A DNA stretch of 22,567 bases from Coptodactyla brooksi (GCA_033557675.1 JAWQRM010000445.1:1-22567); one strand, 5' to 3'; shown: positions 1 through 7,675, counted from the first letter of the stretch. A program made the numbers and translations. The notes: generated from the sequence alone by a model not told the origin.

Positions 1-404
1 GTTTAAGGTTGTTTCTCTCCATATATGTTCTAATACTCCAAAGTGCCAGGCCGTCTCCGAACGCGGTGTCTCAGGAAGTGGGGGGATGATCACCCTCGTA
101 ACTACCCCCATTGTTGCGAGAGCTTTTAGCTATAAGGGCGGGAATGAAGCATCCGAAAAATATTGAAACTTTGACTGTGGAAGTTGAAATAGCAGTGCAG
201 CGCTATCAATGGAGATAGAAGAAGGCATAACTACACAAAAAATAGAAAATATAATAAAAGAAAATGAAGACAAACAACAAAATTAAGAACACAATTCATT
301 AAAAACACAAAATAATGAAGAATATCAAAAAGAAGTTATAAGATAACAAAGCAATAGTGCAAATGAAATTGATGTTGAACCTTGGACATAATGTTCAATG
401 TGAA
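1..404. other. Intronic or intergenic sequence, no gene recognised
   Basis: No Vps13 exon or recognisable domain is visible. The first 170 bases are GC-richer than the rest, and from about 210 the + strand becomes very A-rich with a short open run (MEIEEGITTQKIENIIKEN, then a stop). This could be the 5' part of a degraded retroelement related to the Penelope-like remnant downstream, but nothing in it is diagnostic. Confidence 0.4.
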
Positions 405-619
405 TTTTTAAGTAATTAATTAATTACCTTAATTGAAAAAGAGAAAAATGGACTGTGGGGCGAGATTTGAATCCGCGACTTTCAGTACCACGCCAAATAT
501 GCTCTAACCACTTAGTTATGCCGCAGCCCCTTTGGCGTGATACTGAAGGTCGCAGGTTCAAATCCCGCCCCGCGGTTCATTTTTCTCTTGTTCAATTGAA
601 ATAATTAATTACTTAAAAA
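405..619. repeat. Fold-back inverted repeat containing a tRNA-like sequence
   Basis: The left arm (405-497) and the reverse complement of the right arm (531-619) match at most positions over about 90 bp. Both arms start TTTTTAAGTAATTAATTA and both end in CACGCCAAA at the centre. Each arm carries an RNA polymerase III B-box-like motif (GGTTCAAATCC at about 555 on +, GGATTCAAATC on - in the left arm), and the 33-bp loop carries an A-box-like motif on the - strand. The arrangement looks like a tRNA gene whose 3' half was duplicated in inverted orientation, or a tRNA-derived MITE/SINE. A transcript would form a long hairpin. Confidence 0.8.
452..527 (-). tRNA. tRNA-like sequence, probably a pseudogene (anticodon position reads TTG)
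   Basis: Read on the - strand this is 76 nt and folds roughly as a cloverleaf. The acceptor GCTGCGG pairs with CCACAGT with one mismatch and one G-U. The D stem is TAAC/GTTA. The anticodon loop is ATTTGGC, with T at position 33 and TTG at 34-36. The T loop is TTCAAAT in an imperfect stem. The anticodon stem has a mismatch and the variable region is about 10 nt, longer than usual. I infer a degenerate tRNA-derived sequence embedded in the fold-back repeat, not a working tRNA-Gln gene. Confidence 0.4.
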
Positions 620-879
620 AGCAATAGTAGTCAAGCAAAAGAAAGAAACATAAGTCATTGTAAACAAAAACTGAAGGGTTTATAAAGAAAATAAATTCCG
701 TAAAATTATCACAAAAATAGTAAAGGGAACAAATCTTATACAAGAAGGCGAATGATACAAATATATTAACGTGAATTCTCAAGCAAAAAAGTTAAAACAT
801 TGCCCAAAAACACAAAAGCACCAGCATACAGAATCTTGAAATATTTGGAGATAATAATAATAATAATAACAAAACATGA
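620..879. other. A-rich sequence with a short ATA microsatellite
   Basis: No coding domain is recognised. A run of about six ATA/AAT units lies at 851-869. The stretch may belong to the retroelement whose reverse transcriptase remnant follows. Confidence 0.4.
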
Positions 880-1160
880 TAGACCTAAGCTTCAACACAA
901 TTTACGAACTATTGAAATACTCGGAGAAAAATCTTAAACAAAGATGCAAAAGAAGTCGCTAGCATGTTTAGAACTATATTACAGCAAAATGATTTTCATT
1001 TCAACAATAAACAATTCATACAGAAAGATGGATGGATTACCCATGGAAGGTGCACTATCAAGAATATTGTTAGAAATATCATGAAGATGAAATAAACGAA
1101 GAAATAGAAGACAAGAATAGAAGAATATAAAATACTGGCATGGTACATATATATATGTAA
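880..1160 (+). mobile_element. Penelope-like reverse transcriptase fragment, degraded
   Basis: The + strand reads NDFHFNNKQFIQKDG at about 988-1032. One frame over it continues DGLPMEGALSRILLEIS at about 1027-1077, which matches the reverse transcriptase block of Penelope-like elements (F-FNN-Y-Q-G-PMGSPLS). A few codons later a YKILAWY-type string lies near where the catalytic YxDD block would be, but the aspartates are not present. At least one frameshift and several stops make it a pseudogene. A MITE truncates it at about 1158. The GIY-YIG-like remnant at 1590-1860 is probably the other end of the same element. Confidence 0.5.
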
Positions 1161-1387
1161 ACCTTGTTCGTAAAAATTGCAACACCATGTAGGATGCATC
1201 AGAATTGAATGAAATTAATTCCACAAACGACCTGTTTTGATACAAATAAATGATTAAATTTACAAAAGAAAAGTGTAACTCTAAAATTCTTATCATTTGA
1301 AGAGCACATCCTAATTTGTACATGCTATAAATTTTAGCCTAATCGTGTGACTTCTTCATGGTGTTGCAATTTTTACAAACAGGAGTG
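1158..1387. mobile_element. Tc1/mariner-type MITE, copy 1
   Basis: The ends are inverted: the right end TTTTTACAAACAGGAGT (1371-1387) is the reverse complement of the left type ACTCCTGTTTGTAAAAATTG, and the left end here is a diverged CCTTGTTCGTAAAAATTGC. The interior matches the copy at 10462-10664 nearly throughout, for example GATACAAATAAA, TCATTTGAAGAGCACA and GCTATAAATTTTAGCC. It encodes nothing and is non-autonomous. The short open frames on its - strand are shadows. Confidence 0.75.
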
Positions 1388-1479
1388 CTCTTATACAAAG
1401 CAAAAGTGTAGCTCTGAAATTCTAATCATTTGAAGAGCACACCCTAATGGTGTTGCAATTTTTACAAACAGGAGTGTAG
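1388..1479. mobile_element. Internally deleted MITE copy, directly adjacent to copy 1
   Basis: It repeats AGTGTAGCTCTGAAATTCTA and TCATTTGAAGAGCACACCC, then jumps to the terminal TGGTGTTGCAATTTTTACAA, ending CAGGAGTGTA. It lacks the left third and about 45 bp of interior present in the other copies. It lies in tandem and in the same orientation behind copy 1, suggesting duplication with deletion rather than an independent insertion. Confidence 0.7.
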
Positions 1480-1589
1480 ATGATATAATATGACGACATA
1501 TTAAATTACATCAATACAAAGCACACCAAAATAAAATTCACATGGGGAGGGAGAGAAAAACAACAATCTACTACCTACTCTACAATCTG

Positions 1590-1860
1590 GAAACGGTTCC
1601 AATGCAAAAGGCCAATTAAAAATAAGAAGTAGATATGATATTACAAATAGCAAATAAAATCGAATGCCCAACAAAATTAATAAATATTATACACGAAAAG
1701 ACACAGCATAAATATTGTATTCCGGATCGCACACAGCATAAAAGACGCAACACAGCCAACAATAGAAAAATCAAATGTGACATAAAGTGTATTGGACAAA
1801 CACTAAGAAAGTTCAGTGGCAGATAAAGACCACATAATATTGCATTAGGAGCAGTCAATA
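1590..1860 (+). mobile_element. Possible GIY-YIG endonuclease remnant of the Penelope-like element
   Basis: The + strand open frame from 1635 reads NIIHEKTQHKY at 1683-1715 and KCDIKCIGQTLRKFSGR at about 1773-1823. This resembles the T-x-x-KY spacer and the C...YIGQTGR-F...R block of the GIY-YIG endonuclease that follows the reverse transcriptase in many Penelope-like elements. The GIY half is not intact and stops are frequent. Its position downstream of the reverse transcriptase fragment and on the same strand supports one broken element. The call is tentative. Confidence 0.35.
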
Positions 1861-1955
1861 AATAATGATGCAGAGGTCATTGAACTAGGAGTATGGTATT
1901 TAGAAAAATGGAGACTGGCCTGAAATATAGTTGCTGGTATGACGTAAAGTATTCG

Positions 1956-1986
1956 CGCGCTTTTCACTTGTTAGGTGAAAAGCACG
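1956..1986. repeat. Short hairpin
   Basis: GCTTTTCAC at 1959-1967 is the exact reverse complement of GTGAAAAGC at 1975-1983, with a 7-nt loop. Two more base pairs lie beyond one mismatch. No function is assigned. It could be a transposon end. Confidence 0.6.
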
Positions 1987-2201
1987 CAAAGCCTAGCTTA
2001 AGGCAAAGCCTAAAATTAGCGATGAATCGTTTGTAGAAAACTATCTAAATAAATATTAAGTGTATAAAAAAATTTTTATTAATGTTTTTTATAGAAGAAA
2101 ACGTTGTTTGATAGCGGAAGCTGGAGGTCGTGAAATCCATCGATGAATGGAGAGGATTTATGGGGAGTACTGGGGAGCATATACACGATGCAGACGAAAC
2201 A

Positions 2202-2226
2202 TATGACAGGCTTGCCGCCTGTCATA
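2202..2226. repeat. Short perfect hairpin upstream of the transposase pseudogene
   Basis: TATGACAGGC (2202-2211) and GCCTGTCATA (2217-2226) form a 10-bp stem with a 5-nt loop. It lies about 40 bp before the first Met codon of the transposase remnant. Confidence 0.6.
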
Positions 2227-2265
2227 CGAAACGCATCTATTCAACTGAACGAAATATGAAAACAA

Positions 2266-3310
2266 ATGGCGGTATACACCCCTGCTGAGGTCGATCTTCA
2301 AAAGAATGTGCAGATTTATTTGCACACACTTCTGAAGGAAGACCCATTCCCAATAAGCAGACAGTTTACAACATTGTTTGCATGTTTGAAAATTGTTATT
2401 GTATAAAGGAATGTTCCAAGTGCCACTTAAAGAAAGTCCTACCTGAAAAAGTCGAAGAAAGAGTTATGCGGGACGAAATGATTTGTGCTACAGTGGAAGC
2501 AGATGATACAAAATCGACCAAATAAATTAGGGAACAAGTGGGTGTACGCAAAAGTACTGTTTCACGCGCTTTGCGGAAGCACGGGTATAAGTGCTATAAA
2601 TTCAGTAAGACGCAACAATTATTTCCCAAGAATAATATTTGAAGAATGGAATTTTGTGAACAAGTGATGGAAAAGGCAAAAGAATATGAAACCTTTATTG
2701 CAAATATTCTTTTCACCGATTAATCTACTTTTCCATTGCATGGAAAACGCAATCCTTCTGTTGTGCCTTATTGGTCTCAGGAAAATTTACATTAAAGTAT
2801 TTCTGTTCTCACCCAATATCCATACAAGCTCAACGTTTGGACTGAACTTCTTGGTGACCATTTAATAGGCCCCTTTTTTATTGAAGGGACCTTAAACGCC
2901 CGGAAATATTTACATCTACTAGAAACACAAATAGTTCTAGCTATCCAGAACATTCCTGGAATAGATCTAAACACTATTTGATTTTAGCAAGACGGCTACC
3001 TGGTGTATAGTGCAATTAGGGTTAATGAATTTTTGACACATTTATTTCCTAATCGCATTATGAGTCCGACAGGGAAAATTAAATGCCCAGCGAGATCTGC
3101 AGATTTGTCCCCAAATGACTTCTTCTTGTGGGAGTTTCTTAAGCAAATCATTTATGGTCATAAGTGAGCGGAAAATTTGATGTACTTGGGAGCTAAAATT
3201 TCTGAAGCAGCCATCCGAATCACACCTGAAATGCATTCTAATGTTAGAAGAAATTTCTACAATCGGTTGGGTTGGGTATTGTTTATCTCCTCAGGGAGGC
3301 CTATTTAAAC
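2266..3310 (+). pseudogene. Tc1/mariner-superfamily (DD41D-type) transposase pseudogene
   Basis: The translation follows an insect transposase family from end to end. It starts MAVYTPAEV (2266). A helix-turn-helix segment reads VRKSTVSRALRKHGYKCY (about 2545-2600), followed by RMEFCEQVMEKAKEYE. The first catalytic Asp is in ILFTD (about 2718). Then come GDHLIGPFFIEGTLNARKYL, the second Asp in QDG (about 2990), and the third in SADLSPNDFFLWEFLK. I count 41 residues between the second and third Asp. The C-terminus reads FYNRLGW. Seven or more in-frame stop codons, plus a frame change between the N-terminus and the HTH, make it dead, although all three Asp codons survive. No terminal repeats or target duplication were found. 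Confidence 0.8.
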
Positions 3311-4076
3311 TGCATTTGTAATTTTATTGTTTTGTTTTGCGGTCAGATAGATTTTTAAAAATTTATTTTATTTTGGAATATTTTTTAGTTTCCTTTTATA
3401 AAGTTAGATTTGTTTTTTACGCAATCAACGACAAACATACTAACAAAATTCAAAGAAAACCTGGCGGTACCGTGTTGCCAATTTTATCGCTCCCTCTTTG
3501 TCGAGTTTTGCGTGACGCGTACTATATATATGCTTGATTTGTCTTGTTACTTATTGACCGCCCTAATGTATAAAAAAACAAGTATAATGCAAATTAGAAA
3601 ATTTGTTCAAAGACTCCCACATACTTGGAAATAGGGAGGACAATTTCTAAGTAATAAAGATCCTGAGGCAAGAGTAAAAAAAATATTCACGAAAACCTAG
3701 AAATGTTTCAAGAAATCCTACGAAATCCGGCAATAACCATCCAGTTAATTCCTTCCTGTATTCTAACATAACATATGCAGCATGGTGAATCTTGAAGATT
3801 TTTAACTCTGTAAAATTCAATTTGAGATAGAAAATGCATTCTACTATACTGCTATGACTTATAACTCGTGTTGCTGCTTATGGCTGTAATCAGTACATTG
3901 TTTTCTTTCTGAAATGTAATATAAACGAATTTTTGTTAGAACTGTATAGGTAAAATACTTTTAAATGCTAGTTTGCATTAGGTACAATGATTTTATTTGT
4001 ATGATGTTATTTGTCAGAATATTACGTATTTTCTGTTACCATATCATTGGAATAAAAATTAAATATATAATTTCAG
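3310..4076. other. Intron sequence upstream of the first Vps13 exon; holds one small dispersed repeat
   Basis: No coding domain is recognised. Positions 3658-3744 resemble 19181-19265 inside the Harbinger element (see the separate entry). The stretch ends in a T-containing acceptor with AG at 4075-4076. Confidence 0.5.
3658..3744 (+). repeat. Fragment related to the Harbinger element interior
   Basis: From ATTCACGA to CATCCAG (3685-3744) the sequence matches 19207-19265 at most positions in the same orientation, and the bases before it are also similar (TCCTGAGGCAAGAG against TCTTAGGTAAGAG). The readable peptide IHENLEIFRETL-like/IHENLEMFQEIL-like in both copies suggests former coding sequence. 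It is likely a fragment of a second copy of the same transposon family. Confidence 0.5.
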
Positions 4077-4652
4077 ATGGTTATTGATGCGACCTTAACT
4101 CTACAAATGGCTTATTATAATAACGAAATTGCAGTGTGGGAACCGTTAATGGAACCTGTTTGCACAAGTACTGAAACCAATCCTATTTACAAGCCATGGG
4201 AATTGAAGATGGACATTACAATGAACAACACTGAAGAAGAGACAACCAGCCCACAATCAGACACAGATTTTGATGTTTTGCCAGCCCCACAACCTAGAAT
4301 GTCTGTAATGTTTTCCTCAACAAGCAATCTAGAAGTGACAATATCTAAAACTACAATGGAAGTGCTGATGACTTTGAGCAATGCCTTTGCTAATGCTGTA
4401 GCGTTAACAACACTAAAACCTTCTATACAGGACAGTGCTCCGTACACTTTCATCAACGAATCTGGCCTACAAGTAAAAATTAACTGTGCAAAAAGTAGTT
4501 TCAGTGTTCACAAGAATGCCGAAGCAAAGGAGGTTATATTGGAAAATGGAGCGCATGTGTCATTGCAGTTAACAGAAGTTGATAAAACCAACTTCACACT
4601 AAATGAAATTATTGGCAGTTTAAATCTTCAGAACAAGTTTTTGTACATAACT
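4077..4652 (+). CDS. Vps13: Vps13 exon a (192 codons): end of the groove region and first VAB repeat
   Basis: An internal exon of a VPS13A/C-type bridge-like lipid-transfer protein, which moves bulk phospholipid between membranes at organelle contact sites. The acceptor TAATTTCAG ends at 4076 and the donor GTAAGTAT begins at 4653; both reading-frame ends are phase 0, so the ATG at 4077 is not the protein start. Residues 12-40 (AYYNNEIAVWEPLMEP, then YKPWEL) are a strong VPS13 signature. After an acidic, Ser/Thr-rich linker (about residues 50-75), APYTFINESGLQVKI (from residue 121) begins the VAB domain. Its Asn127 (4455-4457) aligns with the conserved Asn of the later repeats. No exon for the preceding region is visible at 1-4076. 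Confidence 0.93.
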
Positions 4653-5117
4653 GTAAGTATTAGTGTAGTATAGACCTACAGATCATATGCTTTTTTTTGG
4701 ACGGACATCAATGAGACCATAAAGATTTGTCCGCTTCAGAGAAGTTTCTCTAATAGAAAATTGGGTAAAATGTAGTTTTAAGAAATGGTAATAGTCAAGA
4801 AAAATCTATACATATATTCTTTGAAAAAAATATGACGTGAAAACAACAAAACAAAACTTCAAAGTTGAAATTAAAATAAATATAATTTCATTTCAACCAC
4901 TTCATTGTAGTTTGGCGAGTTTTCGTTTTAATGATAACATCTTGAAAATATACTTCTAGATTGGAGAGAATTTCTAAAGCTTTATTCCTTTTCATCCGGC
5001 AAATACTTGATCGTCATAGGTTTACACAATTCATAGGTTGACCGTAATTAAAGTTATTGCCTTTTCGATCATTAAATTTGTCTTGTATTTCAACTAGATT
5101 TTCGGACAGTGAAGGTT
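4653..5117. other. Intron sequence, nothing recognised
   Basis: AT-rich non-coding sequence after the exon a donor. I see no gene, repeat pair or domain remnant here. Confidence 0.5.
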
Positions 5118-5530
5118 GATTTAAATCTGTACACTCCAGTGTCTTAGATTATTGCCCATGTTGAAAAATTTGTTAAAATTCTGCTTGATTATTTCAAGTG
5201 AATCCTTTTTCTCATAAATAAGATCACAAAGTGGTAAGTCGTATTCTGGATTAGACTCCTCTACAGATATTGTTTGACTGTTTCGATTCCCATTCTTAAA
5301 TCCGGACTTACAAAAACAATTTTTTTTGTCAATCGGCATCCAAGTTGTGTCCAAGGCGAGTAAGTTGATTTGTTTTACTAAATCAATTGCAGAATTTGCA
5401 GTTTCTGTATTAACTAATAAACGTTTTAATGTTAAAAGTTTTATAATGAGCTTTACAAATTCTTAATGACACCCTGATGTAAATTATATTATTATTGATA
5501 TATGGACGTGCAATTAGGCCGTAAAAAATA
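5118..5530 (-). pseudogene. pogo/Tigger transposase remnant, C-terminal part
   Basis: The - strand reads SLRICKAHYKTFNI, then AIDLVKQINLLALDTTWMPIDKKNCFCKSGFKN, with the stretch from MDTTWM to SVQI open (5354-5121). This matches the end of DDE_1 (pogo/Tigger/jerky) transposases, where a short helical segment is followed by a W...V...TI-NCF-KAGF block. The element's central part lies at 6453-6740 on the same strand, with an inverted-repeat element and degraded sequence between them. Inactive. Confidence 0.6.
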
Positions 5531-5814
5531 TTTTTATATTTTTCAAATTAATGAGTTTTGGATGTGATCTCAGTTTGTCCAGGAATAGCAGTCTTTTTCT
5601 CCTTTGAATATCCATTCTCCGGTTTAAATTTTGCAACCATTCTCTCATTATTATAGATGTCATCTAACTAGGGAAGGTTGTGTACTTCCCCCGCGATCCA
5701 GACATAAAACCTATATGTATTAATAGCCTTTGCGTCAAGAATCACGAACCCGTCGTCCGTTTTTCCTAAAGGTGCCTCCTGAGTGAGATATTCAAATTCG
5801 AAAAAATCGCGCAC

Positions 5815-6075
5815 AGTATTTTTATCATCCCTCACTATGAGGGATGTTGGACCAATTGAAGAGATCTCAATCCATTGAGAGAAGCATTTCATTTCGAACA
5901 CACTGTTCTTTTACAGCCAGTTCTAGTAAAGGATCGCAAAAATACATTAGTATTTCTATCATCCGTCACTATGAGGAATGTTGAACTGATTGGAGAGATC
6001 TTGATCCATTGAGAGACGCATTTAATTTCAAACTCACTGTTTTTTTATAGCTAGTTCTAGCGAAGGATCGTGAAA
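5815..6075. repeat. Imperfect tandem duplication, period about 134 bp
   Basis: Two units, about 5815-5945 and 5949-6075, share TATCATCC-TCACTATGAGG, GAGATCT, ATCCATTGAGAGA and AGTTCTAG-AAGGATCG blocks at about 80% identity. The first unit overlaps a 77-codon - strand open frame (5901-5668) that also covers the left arm. The second has lost that frame. Confidence 0.7.
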
Positions 6076-6140
6076 ATATATACATTAGTGAAGTAAAACA
6101 CATTTAAGTTGAAAAATATTAAAATAGCATGAAAAATTAA

Positions 6141-6213
6141 CATCAAGATCAAGGTTTGAACTTGGTCACCTTCACGAGAGAGGACTACACGCTTGCCACT
6201 GTGCCATCTGACC
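6141..6213 (-). other. tRNA-like (SINE-head-like) sequence inside the inverted-repeat element
   Basis: On the - strand an A-box-like TGGCACAGTGGCAAGCG is followed about 30 nt later by a B-box-like AAGTTCAAACC inside a T-arm-like stem (CCAAG / CTTGA, 4 of 5 pairs). The acceptor stem does not pair well, so this is not a functional tRNA. It could be a tRNA-derived SINE head or a chance resemblance. Confidence 0.35.
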
Positions 6214-6452
6214 TAATAAAAGCATTAAGTCAATAAAAGCATTCCATGTAAATGTCAATTCTTAACCATGTAAATTTGGCGAGATTTGTTGATTAGAATT
6301 TGAGATTTTGTAATTTAATTAATATCTTAATCAGGAGGCAGGCGTCTTTAGAAAAAATGGATAACGAATTCATAATCCTTCACTCAAGAGCTATTGATAC
6401 ATATAGGTTTCATGTCTGGATCGTAAGGGAAGTACACAACCTTCCCTAGTAA

Positions 6453-6740
6453 GGGTCACATAACTTTAGATGTTTCCAGTAATGTATCTAAATTAATATT
6501 TTTAAAGGCTCTTTGCTTAGCAGCCTTACCAATAACAAGAAATGTTTCTTTGTCTTCGGCCATGTTCGCACAATATAAAATCCTATTCTTTAGTGTCTTA
6601 AGCGTTTTATTTGGCAAGGCTCTAAAGGAAAGCCCTGTCTCATCAGTGTTGTAGATGTCTCTCGAGTCGTGATAGACATTCGCCTAGAGGGGGCGTCTTT
6701 AAAACCTTTAATTGCCTTTTGTTGCAGGTGTCCGAATTTT
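6453..6740 (-). pseudogene. pogo/Tigger transposase remnant, central part (DDE_1)
   Basis: The - strand reads FKDAPSRRMS, then DIYNTDETGLSFRALPNKTL, KNRILYCANMAEDKETFLVIGKAAKQRAFKN and a stop at the inserted element. The NTDETGL block holds the first catalytic Asp of DDE_1 transposases, and CANM...LVIGK-KPR-FKN is the usual continuation. The block with the second catalytic Asp (normally about 60 residues on) is missing, exactly where the 5668-6449 element sits. One frameshift lies before the DIYNTDETG block. Its C-terminal part is at 5118-5530. Confidence 0.7.
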
Positions 6741-6835
6741 ATTTTCTTAAACAGGAAGACTTTATAATACTTTATATTTAATATTATTGAAACAGTTGTG
6801 GTGTACATCGTGATTTTGTATAATTTTAATTATAG

Positions 6836-6997
6836 GTGATTCAAATGAATTGTGAGATAAAATTGAATCTGGCTAGATCAGATACAAGATATTTCTCACT
6901 CAACTACCGGGGTGACAATAGAGACACATGGGGTGTCATAATTTCTACAATCTTTGAAGAAGCTACTTATAAGGTGATCCTTAGTAGCATCATAAAG
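6836..6997 (+). CDS. Vps13: Vps13 exon b (54 codons), VAB domain
   Basis: The acceptor TTATAG ends at 6835. The exon reads VIQMNCEIKLNLARSDTRYF... and ends ...EATYKVILSSIIK before a donor GTGATT at 6998. An equivalent donor, AAG|GTGATC, lies 24 nt upstream at 6974 in the same frame. I prefer 6998 because the last eight residues (VILSSIIK) line up with NVHIHSPVLF in exon d as the strand leading into the conserved Asn. That choice leaves a very short 53-nt intron; the other gives 77 nt. All edges are phase 0. Confidence 0.82.
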
Positions 6998-7050
6998 GTG
7001 ATTCTTCCATGTGTGGCCATAATTACAAATTTAACTATTCACATTTACAG

Positions 7051-7329
7051 ATTTATAACCATCTCCAAACTGCAGTTGATGTATATTACATGACCCCTCG
7101 AGAAAATGAATTGGAATGCATAGGTTCTATAGAACCTAATGGTGTTTTCAATGTTCCAATTAAGTCAGTATATACAGCCACAAATGAATTGTTCTTCTCT
7201 GTTCAAGGCTACTCGGTCTCTAGTAAACCATTTGTTTGGAAAGACCTTCATTTGAGTGTGAATCAAACTCAAATGTTGCAGTGTTTACCCATGACATCCT
7301 TAGGACACTCAGAACCATTTGTTATTAAA
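7051..7329 (+). CDS. Vps13: Vps13 exon c (93 codons), second VAB repeat
   Basis: The acceptor CATTTACAG ends at 7050 and the donor GTGAGT starts at 7330; both edges are phase 0. It begins IYNHLQTAVDVYYM, with the repeat-defining Asn at 7057-7059. It continues IGSIEPNGVFNVPIKSVY (the typical loop between paired strands in VAB repeats), PFVWKDLHLSV, and ends with EPFVIK. VAB recruits adaptor proteins carrying a Pro-x-Pro motif in yeast Vps13; whether this insect protein has comparable partners is inference. Confidence 0.9.
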
Positions 7330-7450
7330 GTGAGTTCACGATAGACTGCTCAGTTGAATACTTCTGTAGGAATGGAAATTCAACTGTGGATTTAAATCTA
7401 CCAATGAATGCTAGTACATATGTAGAATTAAAATACTTGTTTATTTTCAG

Positions 7451-7675
7451 GCAATTAGCAGCATTCAACAAGTTTATAGTGAAAACTCAATTAAGCGAAC
7501 CATGAATAGTATTCTATGTAACGTACATATACATTCACCAGTATTATTTCGAAATTGCCTTCCATATGACATTGTTTTGGCAGTGCAAAATGTAGAAGAA
7601 GAGGTTGTAATACAGCCAGGATCCACTCTGACAGTTGTAAATGCAACACCAGGTGTTTCATATCTTGTAGTGCGG
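7451..7675 (+). CDS. Vps13: Vps13 exon d (75 codons), third VAB repeat
   Basis: The acceptor TTATTTTCAG ends at 7450 and the donor GTAAGA starts at 7676, phase 0 on both sides. After a variable start (AISSIQQVYSENSIKRTMNS) the repeat reads CNVHIHSPVLFRNCLPYDIVLAV, with the conserved Asn at 7553-7555, then VVIQPGSTLTVVNATPGVSYLVVR. The PGS-x-x-x-V turn recurs in VPS13 homologues. The frame runs on past the donor into a stop at 7742-7744, as expected for an intron. Confidence 0.9.

Larger units (their letters stand above)
5668..6449. mobile_element. Inverted-repeat element with TAA flanks, inserted near the Tigger remnant
   Basis: The left arm (5668-5766) and right arm (6351-6449) are inverted copies about 99 bp long, roughly 80% alike by eye, beginning CTAGGGAAGGTTGTGTACTT. 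Both ends are flanked by TAA (5665-5667, 6450-6452), as expected for a 3-bp TWA target duplication of PIF/Harbinger-type elements. The arms read similar peptides outward: AKAINTYRFYVWIAGEVHNLP type on - in the left arm and RAIDTYRFHVWIVREVHNLP type on + in the right. I do not recognise that peptide. The interior has a tandem duplication and a tRNA-like sequence. Classification is inference from the ends only. Confidence 0.65.

Noticed and set aside
452..527. Functional tRNA-Gln(TTG)
   Set aside because: Mismatches in the acceptor, anticodon and T stems, an odd variable region, and its position inside a fold-back repeat argue for a tRNA-derived pseudogene.
851..869. ATA repeat as the tail of a LINE
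   Set aside because: No LINE 3' end was recognisable upstream, so it is only a short microsatellite.
979..1323. 114-codon minus-strand open frame
   Set aside because: It spans the Penelope-like fragment and a MITE, has a low-complexity hydrophobic translation, and no domain; it is a shadow.
1..4076. Earlier Vps13 exons
   Set aside because: I searched for VPS13-like peptide blocks with splice sites on + and found none; only transposon remnants were seen.
4077..4079. ATG as the start of a complete 198-residue protein
   Set aside because: It is preceded directly by a splice acceptor, and the sequence begins in the middle of a VPS13 conserved region; the stop follows a canonical donor.
4187..4456. 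89-codon minus-strand frame
   Set aside because: Antisense shadow of Vps13 exon a.
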